Shown here piece by piece: positions 11,101 to 21,516 of a DNA stretch of 64,000 nt. The notes beneath the pieces are model-generated. The model saw only the letters and a list, made by a program, of their open reading frames with translations, ran no database searches and had not been told where the DNA came from. Position 1 is the stretch's first letter. Each line of letters opens with the position of its first letter. The stretch lies in contig RXJD01000071.1 in the NCBI GenBank assembly GCA_003987775.1, forward strand, positions 823 through 64,822. Direction: 5' to 3'. The DNA is from Mycobacterium sp. Lineage in GTDB: Bacteria; Actinomycetota; Actinomycetes; Mycobacteriales; Mycobacteriaceae. Position numbers and translations under genes: made by a program.

Positions 11101-12140
11101 GCAGCGCCGTCGGTTCCGAAGAAGGCCGCAGACCCCCCTGCTCCGCCGACACCTGCGTCACCACCAGCCCCGGCGTGCCCACCGGTACCGCCGGCCATGC
11201 CGATCCCGGCGCCACCGGTACCGCCGGCGCCGCCCATGCCGCCACTGCCTCCCGCGCCGCCGGCTCCTGCAGCCGACATCAGGCCCCAGCTACTACCGCC
11301 GGCACCGCCAGTACCGCCAACCCCCCCAGCGCCGCCGGCTTCCCCAGTAGCGCCGGCGAGCGTCGCATCGGCGCCGGTGTAGCCGGTACCGCCGGTCCCG
11401 CCGACGCCGCCCTGTCCTGCCGCCCAACCGAACGGCGCTCTGCTGGTACCACCGACACCCCCGTTACCGCCGGCACCGCCGGCGAATGTGGGTCCGCCGA
11501 CGCCGCCGACGCCGCCAGCACCGCCGGCACCGCCGAGGCCGCCCAACCAGCCGCCGGCGCCACCGTGACCACCGACGCCACCGGCCGCACCCGCGGCACC
11601 TACCCCGCCGGCCCCGCCCGCACCGCCATTGCCGAACAGACCGGCATCACCGCCGGCACCACCCGCGCCGCCGCCGGCCGTCCCGGACCCGCCGCTACCC
11701 CCATTGCCCCAGAGGATCCCGCCTGCTCCACCCGCCTGGCCGGTCCCCGCCGCGCCGTTTGCGCCGTCACCGATCAAGGGCCGCCCTAGAAAAGCATTGG
11801 TGGGTGCATTGATAAGCCCCAGGATGTTCTGCTCCAGCGTCTGCAGCGGCGTAGCGGCAGCGGCATCTGCCGCCCCGTACATCAACCCGCCCGAGGTCAA
11901 CGCGCGCACGAACTGGTCGTGGTAGGCCGCAACTTGGGAACCTAACGCCTGATATTCCAGGCCATGACCGCCGAATAACGCGGCAATCGCCGCGGAGATC
12001 TCGTCCTCAGCAGCGGCCATCAGCTCGGTCGTGGCGCCGGCAGCGGCGGCATTGGCTGCGCGGATTGACGATCCCAAACCGGCCAAATTCGTGGACGCCG
12101 CAGCCAGCTCAGCCGGAACAACCAACACAAAAGACGACAT
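8148..12140 (-). CDS. PE_PGRS protein with atypical C-terminal half
   Basis: This 1330-residue protein starts with a clear PE domain ([23 protein letters not shown] at 12140) and the [11 protein letters not shown] linker. Classical PGRS repeat follows to about residue 478. A run of ten glycines (about 479-489, DNA near 10674-10703) marks a sharp change. The remaining 840 residues keep Gly-Gly punctuation but are rich in Val, Ser, Thr, Asp and Ala, with repeats of the style GGxxxxG-A-T-V-x-A-x-G-x-S-V-x-G-x-A-x-GG. That spacing is reminiscent of secreted beta-helix proteins rather than ordinary PGRS. The same architecture recurs in the neighbouring giant PE_PGRS. Export by ESX-5 is expected from the PE domain. 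Confidence 0.92.
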   Translation of the reverse strand: MSSFVLVVPAELAAASTNLAGLGSSIRAANAAAAGATTELMAAAEDEISAAIAALFGGHGLEYQALGSQVAAYHDQFVRALTSGGLMYGAADAAAATPLQTLEQNILGLINAPTNAFLGRPLIGDGANGAAGTGQAGGAGGILWGNGGSGGSGTAGGGAGGAGGDAGLFGNGGAGGAGGVGAAGAAGGVGGHGGAGGWLGGLGGAGGAGGVGGVGGPTFAGGAGGNGGVGGTSRAPFGWAAGQGGVGGTGGTGYTGADATLAGATGEAGGAGGVGGTGGAGGSSWGLMSAAGAGGAGGSGGMGGAGGTGGAGIGMAGGTGGHAGAGGDAGVGGAGGSAAFFGTDGAAGGTGMGGTGGTGGAGGAGQLAALPGSGTAGGIGGTGGTGGHGINGTGGGAGGTGGVGGRGGAGNGVVGGVAQAGGAGGTGGMGGIGTDGGAFGAGGKGGAGGDGFALGVGATEGAGGTGGTGAASTVTQAGYGGGGGGGGGGALVQQTNGGSVLGTAHGGQGGVGGAGTTAAAGGVGGTGGAGTVSADGAGSIVSANSGAHGGAGGAGGVSGGTGGAGGDANVVADLGGSVLDATATGGAGGGGVNGGVGGHGGASEVSAGLQGGAGGSASGQGLGGQGGDADGVGSVGGNGGSGNIQGGFVRPGIGGDGGAASGFGTGGAGGDASGGGHGGNGGIGSVVAGGIGAVADGSGLGGDGGAGVLGGVGGNGSSGQVGAFNAGAYAGGTGQSGDGGTGTGVGSHGGNGTIGNVQAFGQNSQASGTATGGNGGAGTSGGTGGSGGQGRIVANATGSIATDSVATGGVGGDSSSGVGALGGQGYVFSGTFGDAGSGGVITGSTATGGDSTSAVSGGTGQVLAVNGTVLDSTAAGGDAVGGQIGTAATVSATNGGTISASGATGGQNSTTAMGGNASITADGVGSSVAGSTAVGGNAGLGTGGGTGGGGGDADVVAEQGGVVAGGHAIGGDGGAGDTGGTGGIGGYGDVQAIAPGSSASGTGHGGDGGNATVGGTGGAGGEGAIYAWGANGHASGIGTGGAGGDGLNGGVGGNGGIGDTNAYIDGYADGLGKGGAGGTGTGAGSIGGNGSSGEIQAGYTGQSGGHATGSAYGGDGGNASGGGHGGNGNYAVVLSTGSGVADGTAFGGDGGAATTAGATGGRGGGGQVTGVDNTIVSGTATAGDGGIGYGGNGGDGGDGWTSVNVDAADPTGQVVNGTAIGGDGGDGGLNNGLARGGDGGHGGWGKVYADSGGTSTDTTAQGGDGGAGGNGGTYVDALHPGTGGIGGLGGESTPTNTPGGVYVADAGGPGGTGGADGSIGTPGSDAPNIP

Positions 12141-12552
12141 CGGAGGCCCCCTAGGTAACCGACGGGGGAATCCCCGAATCCCCCACTAGATTCGGGAACA
12201 TTACGCGCCGCCTTTTCCTTTTCCAACGAATTTATACAAACTTGACTGAATCAATTTTGGAGCACCAAATCCGTTCGGCCGCAATGCAGTTAACATCTAC
12301 CTGCGCACAGATAATTCACGTTTCCGAAAATTAGCCCGGCAAATATTTAAGCCTGCTTAAATTAATAGTTAAACAGGGTTAATAGTCACCTAGGGCATCA
12401 CACGATTTGTGCCAGCGGCCAACGGCAGACGAGCACCCTCGACCCAGCCGTCCGACGACCTGCGGCAGAGCACCGCACAACGGGAGAGGCCCGCCGAAGC
12501 GGGCCTCTCGCGTCTCTCTCCTTCCAGCCTTTCGAGCAGGTCATTCCGGGGT
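12141..12552. other. Intergenic region between two PE_PGRS genes, AT-rich
   Basis: No credible gene. The part from about 12210 to 12390 is strikingly AT-rich for this genome (many aat/tta runs) and lies directly upstream of the PE_PGRS gene starting at 12140. It probably holds that gene's promoter and sites for a nucleoid protein such as Lsr2; this is inference. The right-hand part contains the hairpin at 12484-12509. Confidence 0.5.
12484..12509 (-). terminator. Hairpin terminator of the giant PE_PGRS gene
   Basis: Perfect 11-bp inverted repeat (gagaggcccgc / gcgggcctctc) with a four-base loop that reads UUCG in the minus-strand transcript, an extra-stable tetraloop. It lies 43 bp beyond the stop of the minus-strand PE_PGRS gene. 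No long U-tract follows, as is usual in mycobacteria. Confidence 0.8.
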
Positions 12553-15500
12553 CTACGGGAGATTCGCGCCGTTCGGAGCAACGATGATCGTTCCATCCAG
12601 GTTCTGGTGGACGGTGGCGTCGATGTTCGCCGCACCACCGGCCCCACCGAGGACACCGGTGCCGTTGCCGCCGTGGCCGCCGGTGGCGATGGTGTTGTTC
12701 GCTGACGGGAATGGAGCGGTCCCGGCAGGGAGCGTCGCCGAGATGTGGCCGAGACCGCCCGTGCCGCCCGTGCCGCCGACGTTGATGCCACTGCCGCCGG
12801 CACCGCCGGTCGCCGCTGCGCCGGAGGCGGAGGTGTTGTCACCCAGCGCGAAGATCTTGCCGTCTCCGCCGGTACCGCCTACGCCGCCATTGACACCCGA
12901 GCCGCCGGCGCCGCTGTGTGCGGTGCCGTTGGCCACGGCGTTGACTCCACCGGCGCCGATTGCCGAGGTGCCGCCGGTACCTCCGGTGCCGCCTCCGCTG
13001 GCGGCGCCACCGTCACCACCGGTACCCGCGCCGCTGGCCGTCCCGCCCGGGCCGCCGCCGGTGAAGGGCTTGGCACTTTGGATGTCGGAGTTGCCGGCGT
13101 TACCGCCGTGGCTGCCGGCACCGGTAGCCGAGCCGCCGTTACCACCGGTGGACGTCCCGAACGAGAAGCCCTGCGCCCCGGCCTCGAGTTCACCGAACCC
13201 GCCGCTGCCGCCGGTGCTGCTGGTGCCGGTTGCGGATCCGCCGGTACCGCCGGTCGCAACCGCGGCGTGCGTGGCGTCACCGACCTGGCCTCCTGCGAGT
13301 TGGCCCGAGCCCGCCTGCGGCGACGCGACGAGGAACGCGTTGCCACCGGCTCCGCCGGTGCCACCGTTGTCCCCTGCCCCACCGACGCCGCCGGTGGCGG
13401 TGCCGTTGGTGACGTGACCGCCGAGGGTGGCTCCGGCAAACCCGGCTCCGCCCAGGCCGCCGGTGGCGCCGTTGGTGCCGCCGGCACCGCCGTCGCCGCC
13501 GATGACATTGGTGTCGGAGATGGACGTGAGGTTGCCGTCGGCCGCAATGATCCCGGCGCCGCCTTCGCCACCGACACCGCCCGTCGCGGTGTTGTTGCCG
13601 TTCCCGCCGACGGCGCCGTTGCCGCCGGTGACAGTGCTGTTGGTGACGGTCGCGCTGTTGGTGGCCGACACGTCGGCGCCGCCACCGCCGCCACCGCCGC
13701 CACCGCCGAAGCCGCGCGCGCTGGTGGTGCCGGCCGCACCGGAGCCGCCGGCCGCACCGGTGCCTCCGGTGGCGCCGGTGCCCACACTGGCACCGCTGCC
13801 GCCGGTGCCGCCGTGGCCACCGCTGCCGAAGAGGGCGCCGCCGGTGGCAGTGCCGCCGGTTCCACCGTCGCCACCGAAGCCGCCGAACTGGCCGCCGATG
13901 ACTCCAGGCGCCAAGGTGACCGCGCCCTTGCCATCGCCGCCGGCGCCGCCGTCGCCGCCGGTGCCGCCGCCCGCGGTGCCGCCGTTACCGCCGTCGCCGC
14001 CCCGACCGCCGAGGCCGGCCTGCACACCGGTTCCGCCGCCGATGCCGTTCCCGCCATCACCGCCGTCACCGCCGTGGCCGTAGGTGCCGGCCGCGCCGCC
14101 GGCGCCGCCCGCGCCACCGTTGAAGTGGTTGTTGGCCGCACTGGCAGCGTTCGCGCTGGCGCCGTTACCGCCGGCACCGCCGTCGCCACCAGTGGTGGGC
14201 GAGAAGCCCGCGGAGCCCGCGTTACCGGCGTTACCGCCGGGCCCGCCTGCCGGCCCAGGGGTCCCCGCCGCGCCACCAACACCGGGGTTGGAGCCGATGC
14301 CGCCCTGGCCGCCGATGCCCACCGAGCCGGCCGCGCCGACCACGCCGTTGCCCGCGTTCCCGCCGTGACCGGCAGCTCCGCCGGCCCCGCCGTTGCCCGC
14401 GTCACCGCCGTTGCCGCTGGTGCCCGTACCCAGAGCCGTGCCGCCCTTACCACCGGCACCTCCCTGACCACCGTTCTGGCCGTTGTGGGCGTTACCGCCG
14501 CTACCACCGTTGCCGGTGCCGACGCCGGGGTTGCCGTCAGCACCGTTGCCGCCGCTGCCGCCGGCCCCGCCGTCTCCGGCCAATCCGCCGTTACCGCCCC
14601 GACCGCCGTTGCCGATGTTGCCGACCGACCCGCCGTTGCCGCCGACGCCGCCGGCGCCGCCGTTGCCGCCGGCCGTCGCATCGTCAAGGGCGTCGGTGCC
14701 GGGGAGGCCGCTGTTGGGTGCGGCGTCAATGCCATTGGTGCCGGTGTTGCCGGCCCCGCCGGCCCCGCCGTTACCGCCGGCACCGCCGTTGCCCGCTGAC
14801 CCGCCTGCACCACCGGCGCCGCCCTCGCCGCCCTGGCCGCCGATGTGGAAGGCGTCGTGGGACGCGGCGCCGTGACCGCCGTCGCCGCCGGTGCCACCGG
14901 CGCCGGTCACCCCGCCGCCGATGCCGCCGGCACCGCCCTTGCCGCCTTGACCGGCACCGAACAACACAGAGGTGGCGTCAGCGCCGCGCCCGCCGTCACC
15001 GCCATTGGTGCCCGCGGTGGGCGAGTTCCCGGCTATGCCGTCTGCACCCTTGCTGCCGGCGCTGCCGGCACCGGCACCGGCCGCACCGCCCGTGCCACCG
15101 GCTCCGCCGGTACCAGGCGCCGCTCCGTTGCCACCGTTGCCGCCGTTGCCGGCGAAGCCGTTGGTACCGACCACGCCGTCACCGCCGTTGCCGGCCGTGC
15201 CGGCCGCTCCGCCGGCTCCACCGTTACCGGCCGCACCGCCGCTGCCGTTGACGCTGCCCAGCACGGCCGCGCCGCCCTGGCCACCGCCGCCGCCCTTGCC
15301 GCCGGTGCCGCCGGCCGCACCGCTGCCGCCCTTGCCGCCGGAACCGTCGGCGGCCGCGGGGTTGCCGTCGTGCCCGGTACCGCCGTTGCCGCCGGCACCG
15401 GCGTCGCCGCCGAGACCACCTTTACCGCCCATGCCGCCGTTGCCGGACACCGTGCCGCCGGCGCCGCCCTGGCCGCCCTGGCCGCCCTGGCCACCCTGGC

Positions 15501-18500
15501 CGCCGATCGAACCGTCGGTGCCGTCGACCGAACCGAGGGTCCCGTCGGTGCCGTTGGCCCCGGCGTGGCCCTGCCCGCCGGCACCACCGTCGCCGCCGGC
15601 CCCGCCGGTGCCGGTCCCGCCGACACCTCCTTGGCCGCCCTGGCCGCCGGCGCCGCCCTGGCCGGCGTCAACGTGGCTGACCGTGCCGTTCGCCCCCGCG
15701 CCACCATTGCCGCCGATGCCGCCGTTGCCGACCGATCCGCCGTCGCCGCCGGCGCCGCCGGACCCGCCGTTGAAGACGCCGAAGCTGGCGCTCAAGGCGT
15801 TGGCGCTGGCACCGTTGCCGCCGTTGCCGCCATTGCCGCCGGTGCCGTTGGCGCCGACCGTGCCGGTGTTGCCGTCGCTGCCGCCGGTCCCGCCGGTGCC
15901 GTGCGCGCCGACGGTGCCGGCGGCGCCACCGGTGCCCGGGTTAGCACCACTGCCACCGGCACCGCCGCCGCCGACATTGCCGATTCCGGCACCGCTGGTG
16001 ACGACCACGCCGCTACCTGCGTTACCGCCGTTACCGGCGTTGCCACCATTGCCGCCACTGCCCGCGTTGCCGCCGCTGCCGTTGACGCCGATCCCTTGGA
16101 CGTTGCCGCCGGCGCCGCCGGCGCCGCCCTTGCCGCCGCCGCCACCGTTCTTGCCGTCACCGCCGTCGCCGCCGGTGCCGAAGAGGGAGTTGGGGTCGCC
16201 ATTGGCACCGGTACCGCCGTTGCCGCCGTTACCGCCGGCCCCGCCCTGGCCGCCGTCGCCACCACGACCGCCGTTACCCGATGTCAGGCCGCCCTTGCCG
16301 CCGGCGCCACCGGCACCGCCATCGCCGCCGCCCGTGCCGGCCGTGCCGTCACCGCCACTGCCGCCGCTGTTAGGCACGGCGTTGGTGCCGTCGGTGCCGG
16401 CCGTACCGGCCGCACCGGCACCACCGGTGCCACCGGCACCGCCGTTGCCGTACTTCCCGCCGTCGCCGCCGATTCCGCCATCGCCACCTTTGCCGCCGGC
16501 GGTCGTAGCGGCGGCACCGTTGCCACCGGCACCGCCGTCACCGCCGCTGGTCGGCGAGTTGCCGGCCACGCCGTTCGCACCCGCGCTGCCGCCGGTACCG
16601 CCGGTGCCCTTCGCGCCGCCGGTGCCGCCGGCACCGCCGACACCCGGGTCGGCGCCGGCCCCGCCGTGGCCGCCCGCCCCAGCGGTGCCGCCGGCGCCGA
16701 CGACGCCGTTGCCGGCGTTACCACCGTGACCGGCCGTACCCGCGTTGCCACCGTTGCCGGCGGCCCCGCCGCTACCGTTGGTGCCGATCCCCAGGACGTT
16801 CCCGCCGGCCCCGCCGGCACCGCCCTTGCCGCCGTTGGCGCCGTTGGCGCCGTCACCACCGTTGCCACCGTTGCCCAGCGGCGAGAGGGGATTGCCGTCA
16901 TGACCGGTCCCGCCGTTGCCGCCGTTACCACCTTGACCGCCCTGCCCGCCGGAACCGCCGGCACCGCCGTTGCCCGATATCGAGCCGCCCTTGCCGCCGG
17001 CGCCGCCGATGCCGCCGTCGCCGCCGGCCGTGCCGGCCGTGCCGTTGGTGGCATCAGGCGCCAACGCGGTGCCGTCGTTGCCGTTGGTCCCGTTGACGCC
17101 GGGCGCACCGGCACCGCCGTTGCCGCCTGCGCCACCGTTGCCGACCGATCCGCCGTTACCGCCGGCCCCACCGGCCGCACCGTTGACCACACCAAAGCTG
17201 GCGCTCAAGGCGTTCGCGCTCGCACCATTGCCGCCGTGGCCGCCATCGCCACCGGTACCGAGGACGCCCGCGGTGCCGGCTGCGCCGGCATGGCCGCCCG
17301 GACCGCCCGCTGCGCCCGCGGTGCCTGCCGCCCCGCCGGCCCCCGGGTTGGCGCCGTTGCCGCCGATCCCGCCGGTCCCGACGTTGCCGATACCCGGTCC
17401 ACTCGTCACGACTACGCCGTTGCCGCCACTGCCGCCATTACCGGCGTTGCCGCCGTTAGCTCCGTTACCGGCATTGCCGCCATTGCCGGCGTTGCCCAGT
17501 CCGAGGGCCGCGCCGCCCTGGCCGCCGTCGCCGCCGATGCCGCCCTTGCCGCCGCCCATACCGGCGGCGCCGTCGCCCGCTTTACCGAAGAGGGAGGTGG
17601 GGTCGCCGTCGGCGCCGCTACCGCCGTTACCGCCGTTGCCGCCGACTCCGGCGTTCCCGCCGTTACCGCCGGCGCCGCCGTTGCCCGATATCGCGCCACC
17701 GAGGCCGCCCTTGCCGCCCTTGCCGCCGTTGCCGCCGTCCCCGCCGGCCGTGCCGGAGGTGCCGCTGGCGCCGCTGTTCGGTGCGCCGTCGGTACCGTTG
17801 GTGCCGGCCTGGCCGGCCGCGCCATTGCCGCCGTTTCCGCCGGCCCCGCCGTTACCGAACGCTCCGGCGTTGCCGCCGGCACCGCCGTCGCCACCGGTGC
17901 CGCCAGGAGTCGTGGCGTTGGCACCGGCACCACCTGCGCCGCCGTTACCGCCGCTGTTGGGCGTCGCGCCGGTCAAGCCGTCCGCGCCCTTGAAGGGACC
18001 GACACCGCCGCCGGTGCCACCGGTGCCGCCGGTGCCCGGGTTGGCGCCGTTGCCGCCGGCGCCACCATTGCCGGCCACGCCGCCAGGAGTCGTGACGGCG
18101 CCGGCGCCGCCGGTGCCACCGTTGCCGGCCGCCCCGCCAACCCCGCCGTTACCGCCGGCACCGCCGACCCCGTGCGATCCCGACCCGCCGACGGCCACTC
18201 CGCCGCCGACGCCACCGGCACCACCGCTGCCACCGTTGCCGCCGAGCGCGCCACTGCCACCCTTGCCGCCCAAGCCGGTCAGCGCCGGGTCACCCGCGGC
18301 CCCGTTGCCACCGTTGCCGCCGGCCCCGCCGGTGCCACCGGTTCCGCCGATACCGCCGGCGCCACCGTTGCCGGATATCGAGCCGCCCAGGCCACCGTTG
18401 CCGCCGGTACCGCCGCTGCCGCCGAGGCCGCCGCCCGTGCCGTTGGTGCCGTCGGCGCCCAGGGTGCCGGGGGTGCTGCCGTTGGTGCCGGCCGTGCCGG

Positions 18501-19974
18501 CCGCACCGTTGCCGCCGGCGCCGCCTGCGCCGCCATTGCCGACCGCCCCGCCGTTACCACCCGTGCCGCCACTGCCGCCGCTCGCACCGGCCAACAGCGG
18601 GGTGAAGCCGGCGCCACCCGCGCCGCCGTCACCGCCGCTGGTCACCGCGGCGCCGTGGTTGCCGGCCACCCCGGCCACCCCGGTGCCGGCAGCCCCGCCG
18701 ATGCCGGCCGCGCCACCCGTTCCGCCACCACCGAAGGCACCGGGGTTACCGCCGTTACCGCCAGTACCGCCATTGGGGTCGAGCAGGCTGCTGCCGGCCG
18801 CACCCGTGCCGCCGGTGCCCGGCGTACCGGCCGCACCACCGGTGCCGCCGTTGCCACCATTACCGTTGGCGCCCGCACCGCCGAGGAAGCCACCGGCACC
18901 GCCGCTCCCGCCGGTACCACCGTCGCCACCGAGCCCGCCGTTGCCGCCGTCGCCGGCGTTGCCGCCGTGACCGGCGTTCACACCGGCAATGCCGGTCAGA
19001 CCGTCGCCGCCGTGACCACCAACGCCGCCGGTACCACCGACGCCACCAACCCCGCCGGTGCCGCCGTCACCCACGAACAGGCCGCCGGCACCCGCCGCAC
19101 CACCGGCACCGCCATGACCGCCCGCACCCGCCTGGCCGCCGTTGGTACCCGGGAAGCCAGCAACGCCGGCGACGCCGGCTCCGCCCGTCCCACCGACACC
19201 GCCGGCGCCGCCGGCGCCACCATCACCGAAGAACCAGGCCTTGCCGCCCATTCCGCCGGCTCCACCGACTCCGCCGACCAGGCCGAGACCGCCGGTAACA
19301 CCGGCACCACCGGCACCGCCGGCACCGCCATTGCCCATCAACCAGCCGCCGGTGCCACCAGCACCGCCCGCCCCGCCGGCGATACCGGCACCGCCGGCAC
19401 CGCCATTGCCGATCAGCCCGGCATTCCCGCCGTTAGCGCCGTTGAAGCCGGTACCGCCGTCGCCGAAGAACAGCCCGCCGGCACCGCCGGTCGGGTTCGC
19501 CGCCGTGCCGGGGGCACCGTTCTCGATCAGGCCACGGCCGAACAGAATGGTGGTGGGAGCGTTGATAAACGGGTCGATCAGCTGGCCGAACGGACTGTTG
19601 ATCCATCCCTCTCCGACCGCGTGGATCGGACCGTAGATCAGTGTCTGGAACGCACCACCCAGCGGTGAACTGGCCGCGGCCAGAGGCAACGCGTTGAAAG
19701 CCTCCGCCGCCGCGTACATTCCCCCGCCCGAGGACACCGCCTGCACGAACTGGGCGTGGAAATTCGCCACCTGCGAACTGATCGTCTGGTACTCCTGGCC
19801 CAGATTGCCGAACAACTCCGCGATAGCCGCAGACACCTCATCCTGCCCCGCGGCAAGGATGTTCATCGTCGGGAAGGCCGCCGCCGCATTGGCTGCGCCG
19901 ATAGACGAGCCGATCGTGGTCAAGTCCGTGGACGCGCTGGCCAAAGCCTCCGGCAATGCGATGACGTAAGACAT
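12553..19974 (-). CDS. Giant PE_PGRS protein (2473 aa) with atypical C-terminus
   Basis: The PE domain starts at ATG 19974 ([20 protein letters not shown]). It is followed by a hydrophobic linker ([20 protein letters not shown], then [20 protein letters not shown]) of the type that joins PE to PGRS. About 1,900 residues of PGRS repeat follow, including a long-range internal duplication of about 1,410 bp. A ten-glycine run (about 2088-2098, DNA 13679-13710) switches to a 375-residue tail rich in Thr, Val, Ser and Asp (for example [12 protein letters not shown]), ending ...[11 protein letters not shown]. The tail resembles that of the PE_PGRS gene at 8148-12140. An upstream in-frame ATG would add 13 residues that are not PE-like, so it was rejected. 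Surface localisation is expected; the function is unknown. Confidence 0.92.
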   Translation of the reverse strand: MSYVIALPEALASASTDLTTIGSSIGAANAAAAFPTMNILAAGQDEVSAAIAELFGNLGQEYQTISSQVANFHAQFVQAVSSGGGMYAAAEAFNALPLAAASSPLGGAFQTLIYGPIHAVGEGWINSPFGQLIDPFINAPTTILFGRGLIENGAPGTAANPTGGAGGLFFGDGGTGFNGANGGNAGLIGNGGAGGAGIAGGAGGAGGTGGWLMGNGGAGGAGGAGVTGGLGLVGGVGGAGGMGGKAWFFGDGGAGGAGGVGGTGGAGVAGVAGFPGTNGGQAGAGGHGGAGGAAGAGGLFVGDGGTGGVGGVGGTGGVGGHGGDGLTGIAGVNAGHGGNAGDGGNGGLGGDGGTGGSGGAGGFLGGAGANGNGGNGGTGGAAGTPGTGGTGAAGSSLLDPNGGTGGNGGNPGAFGGGGTGGAAGIGGAAGTGVAGVAGNHGAAVTSGGDGGAGGAGFTPLLAGASGGSGGTGGNGGAVGNGGAGGAGGNGAAGTAGTNGSTPGTLGADGTNGTGGGLGGSGGTGGNGGLGGSISGNGGAGGIGGTGGTGGAGGNGGNGAAGDPALTGLGGKGGSGALGGNGGSGGAGGVGGGVAVGGSGSHGVGGAGGNGGVGGAAGNGGTGGAGAVTTPGGVAGNGGAGGNGANPGTGGTGGTGGGVGPFKGADGLTGATPNSGGNGGAGGAGANATTPGGTGGDGGAGGNAGAFGNGGAGGNGGNGAAGQAGTNGTDGAPNSGASGTSGTAGGDGGNGGKGGKGGLGGAISGNGGAGGNGGNAGVGGNGGNGGSGADGDPTSLFGKAGDGAAGMGGGKGGIGGDGGQGGAALGLGNAGNGGNAGNGANGGNAGNGGSGGNGVVVTSGPGIGNVGTGGIGGNGANPGAGGAAGTAGAAGGPGGHAGAAGTAGVLGTGGDGGHGGNGASANALSASFGVVNGAAGGAGGNGGSVGNGGAGGNGGAGAPGVNGTNGNDGTALAPDATNGTAGTAGGDGGIGGAGGKGGSISGNGGAGGSGGQGGQGGNGGNGGTGHDGNPLSPLGNGGNGGDGANGANGGKGGAGGAGGNVLGIGTNGSGGAAGNGGNAGTAGHGGNAGNGVVGAGGTAGAGGHGGAGADPGVGGAGGTGGAKGTGGTGGSAGANGVAGNSPTSGGDGGAGGNGAAATTAGGKGGDGGIGGDGGKYGNGGAGGTGGAGAAGTAGTDGTNAVPNSGGSGGDGTAGTGGGDGGAGGAGGKGGLTSGNGGRGGDGGQGGAGGNGGNGGTGANGDPNSLFGTGGDGGDGKNGGGGGKGGAGGAGGNVQGIGVNGSGGNAGSGGNGGNAGNGGNAGSGVVVTSGAGIGNVGGGGAGGSGANPGTGGAAGTVGAHGTGGTGGSDGNTGTVGANGTGGNGGNGGNGASANALSASFGVFNGGSGGAGGDGGSVGNGGIGGNGGAGANGTVSHVDAGQGGAGGQGGQGGVGGTGTGGAGGDGGAGGQGHAGANGTDGTLGSVDGTDGSIGGQGGQGGQGGQGGAGGTVSGNGGMGGKGGLGGDAGAGGNGGTGHDGNPAAADGSGGKGGSGAAGGTGGKGGGGGQGGAAVLGSVNGSGGAAGNGGAGGAAGTAGNGGDGVVGTNGFAGNGGNGGNGAAPGTGGAGGTGGAAGAGAGSAGSKGADGIAGNSPTAGTNGGDGGRGADATSVLFGAGQGGKGGAGGIGGGVTGAGGTGGDGGHGAASHDAFHIGGQGGEGGAGGAGGSAGNGGAGGNGGAGGAGNTGTNGIDAAPNSGLPGTDALDDATAGGNGGAGGVGGNGGSVGNIGNGGRGGNGGLAGDGGAGGSGGNGADGNPGVGTGNGGSGGNAHNGQNGGQGGAGGKGGTALGTGTSGNGGDAGNGGAGGAAGHGGNAGNGVVGAAGSVGIGGQGGIGSNPGVGGAAGTPGPAGGPGGNAGNAGSAGFSPTTGGDGGAGGNGASANAASAANNHFNGGAGGAGGAAGTYGHGGDGGDGGNGIGGGTGVQAGLGGRGGDGGNGGTAGGGTGGDGGAGGDGKGAVTLAPGVIGGQFGGFGGDGGTGGTATGGALFGSGGHGGTGGSGASVGTGATGGTGAAGGSGAAGTTSARGFGGGGGGGGGGADVSATNSATVTNSTVTGGNGAVGGNGNNTATGGVGGEGGAGIIAADGNLTSISDTNVIGGDGGAGGTNGATGGLGGAGFAGATLGGHVTNGTATGGVGGAGDNGGTGGAGGNAFLVASPQAGSGQLAGGQVGDATHAAVATGGTGGSATGTSSTGGSGGFGELEAGAQGFSFGTSTGGNGGSATGAGSHGGNAGNSDIQSAKPFTGGGPGGTASGAGTGGDGGAASGGGTGGTGGTSAIGAGGVNAVANGTAHSGAGGSGVNGGVGGTGGDGKIFALGDNTSASGAAATGGAGGSGINVGGTGGTGGLGHISATLPAGTAPFPSANNTIATGGHGGNGTGVLGGAGGAANIDATVHQNLDGTIIVAPNGANLP
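15782..18610. repeat. Long-range (about 1.41 kb) internal duplication in giant PE_PGRS
   Basis: Several non-generic landmarks recur at nearly constant distance: aagctggcgctcaaggcgtt at 15782 and about 17195, the GIGNVG-coding stretch at about 15974 and 17381, and aagaggga(g/g)gtggggtcgcc at about 16181 and 17588. Spacings are 1407-1413 bp, multiples of three. The right-hand end is approximate. Confidence 0.65.
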
Positions 19975-20130
19975 TTCTGACTCCCAACAGCTAGTTGCGA
20001 CACTCGGGCTCACGCTCGAAGTCTGTTTCGGGACAGTACGCGCACAGACTCCGTTTTCGTAACCATTTCTGGATTATTTTTCGGACTATTTTTCCGGCGC
20101 TTAAACAGATTGAAATCAACGTTTATGGAA

Positions 20131-20158
20131 GCGCATATTTATGGCAATATTGATGCGC
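20131..20158. promoter_or_regulatory. Inverted repeat GCGCAT...ATGCGC, possible operator
   Basis: GCGCAT and ATGCGC arms flank a 16-base AT-rich centre with further partial symmetry. The site lies 157 bp upstream of the giant PE_PGRS start. A second, perfect 10-bp palindrome CATGCGCATG at 20188-20197 repeats the same GCGCAT word. The binding protein is unknown. Confidence 0.4.
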
Positions 20159-20187
20159 GGAAAGCCATTCTTATGGACGTCTATATA

Positions 20188-20197
20188 CATGCGCATG
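20188..20197. promoter_or_regulatory. Perfect palindrome CATGCGCATG
   Basis: Self-complementary decamer sharing the GCGCAT word with the inverted repeat 57 bp to the left. It is a candidate second operator half of the same system. It could also be chance. Confidence 0.3.
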
Positions 20198-20622
20198 GGC
20201 AGCAACAGCGTGCTGTGACGATAACGACAATGAAGCCCCTGGAACCGACATAACAGCAGCTAGATAGCCTTTCTTGGCTATTCTTGCCAGCCCTGGAACG
20301 TCCCGCGGGTAGCGAATTATTCGGCGGTAGTACTTCCGCCTGGAGGCCGCCAGTGGCCCCGCGCCTTAACTGCGCCGCCGACGGTAAAGAAATCGGCATG
20401 CACTGTTGGAATTGACACCCCGAACATGACGTCGCGCGGCGCTGAGGAAAGACCGTAGACATCGCCCGGAACGTGCGTTTCAATATGCTATTAAAGCGTG
20501 TCGCGTCGCGTTTATCTCGCCGCGGAACGCCGCGTAACGATGGGGCGACTGATGCCAGGACTGATCGGGGATCCCGGACGCAGCGCGCCGGAGCGCTCAC
20601 CGAGTGAGCCGGCTCTCCCACC

Positions 20623-21036
20623 GTGCCTGCCTACCGACCAGGCGATAGCTGCCGCGCGGTGATCACCGGGGCCTTCCTCGCCGAAGCCGCTTCGGTGGCG
20701 GACAACAAGCTCATCGTCGCCGGCGGCGTTCTGTCTCGTTATGCCGTCGGACCAGACCGTGAAGCCAACTTCGTCCTCGTGGTGTTGACGCAAGCTGAGA
20801 CGGACAGCCCGATGCAGCGCGTCGAAGTCGAGATCTGGCCCCCGACGGGCGACGACCCGCTGGTCGTCGAGTACGCGATGCCGGAAGCAGCGGCAGGCAG
20901 CGAGATCGGGTTCGCCTTCTTTGTTCTTGACGTGCGGCTGCCAGTGGATGGCCGCTGGGTGTTTCTGGTGACCGGCGGTGCGGGAACGTTCTCGCTTCCG
21001 CTGCAGGTTGTGCAGGGCTGGCCGGTCGGAGACTGA
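20623..21036 (+). CDS. DUF6941-like hypothetical protein
   Basis: This small protein (137 residues, GTG start at 20623) has the central pattern FLAEAASVADNKLIVAGGVLSRY. I associate this with the DUF6941 family, in which a sequence of the type LADAA-x-V-x-GKL-x-x-xGG is the hallmark. The rest is a predicted all-beta protein with alternating hydrophobic strands (VEVEIWP, FAFFVLDVRLPV, GRWVFLVTGG). No signal peptide or catalytic motif is visible. No function is known for the family. It converges on the ribbon-helix-helix gene with 12 bp between stops. The start is uncertain; other GTG codons lie downstream. Confidence 0.6.
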   Translation: MPAYRPGDSCRAVITGAFLAEAASVADNKLIVAGGVLSRYAVGPDREANFVLVVLTQAETDSPMQRVEVEIWPPTGDDPLVVEYAMPEAAAGSEIGFAFFVLDVRLPVDGRWVFLVTGGAGTFSLPLQVVQGWPVGD

Positions 21037-21048
21037 ACTCAGGCGCTG

Positions 21049-21516
21049 CTAACCGGTGAGGTCTGGGTAAGCCTGCAGGATCGCCGCCACCACCAGCGCC
21101 TGAACGCTCGTGTCCTCATCCGCCGCCAACCGCTTCAGCGCCCGGTGCGACGCGCGCGGCAGGTCAAGGGTGGTCCGAACACCACCGCTGGTGCCGCGGT
21201 GCGACATCGAGTCCCCCGCCAGCGACCTAGGATTCTGCAGCCCCAAGCCGATGGCGGCGCGAACCAGGTCGCCCATGGTGGTGTCGAGGTCCAGCGCACG
21301 CCTCTTGAGGGCCGTACGCATAGCCGGCAGCAGGTGCAGCGTGGTGCGCAGCGCCTCATACGCCACAGGTGTTGGCGGACGGGTCCTCGGGGCTTCCGCA
21401 CCTTGAAAAGTGCTCGCGGCCCGCGCTGCCGCAGCGGCGCCGGTCGGCCGGCGAATAACGGCGGCGCGCACCGCATCGGCCGTTGAAAGCTTCTCCGTTG
21501 AAAGCTTCTCGGTCAT
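21049..21516 (-). CDS. Tandem ribbon-helix-helix protein, partner of ParA
   Basis: This 155-residue protein contains two similar segments, each a short beta strand plus two helices: residues about 58-93 (TTLHLLPAMRTALKRRALDL...) and 113-150 (TTLDLPRASHRALKRLAADE...). This is the ribbon-helix-helix DNA-binding fold, here duplicated in one chain. The N-terminal 50 residues are Ala/Arg-rich and probably disordered, with a small duplication EKLSTEKLST. Its ATG overlaps the ParA stop by one base (TAATG), so the pair is co-translated. In type Ib partition systems a small RHH protein is the centromere-binding ParB/ParG partner of ParA. A role in DNA partition or in regulating the adjacent genes is inferred. 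Confidence 0.75.
   Translation of the reverse strand: MTEKLSTEKLSTADAVRAAVIRRPTGAAAAARAASTFQGAEAPRTRPPTPVAYEALRTTLHLLPAMRTALKRRALDLDTTMGDLVRAAIGLGLQNPRSLAGDSMSHRGTSGGVRTTLDLPRASHRALKRLAADEDTSVQALVVAAILQAYPDLTG

Larger units (their letters stand above)
19975..20622. other. Long intergenic region upstream of giant PE_PGRS
   Basis: No convincing gene; a 146-residue minus-strand frame here is Cys/Arg-rich and low-quality. The first 200 bases are AT-rich and contain palindromic elements (20131-20158, 20188-20197). The region probably serves the divergent promoters of the PE_PGRS gene (left) and the DUF6941-like gene (right). Confidence 0.5.

Noticed and set aside
14845-19668. 1607-codon plus-strand frame
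   Set aside because: Same artefact opposite the giant PE_PGRS gene; no start context and no recognisable domain.
20181-20621. 146-residue minus-strand frame in the gap before the DUF6941-like gene
   Set aside because: Cys/Arg/Ser-rich, no ribosome-binding site or domain, and ends in an AT-rich promoter-like region.
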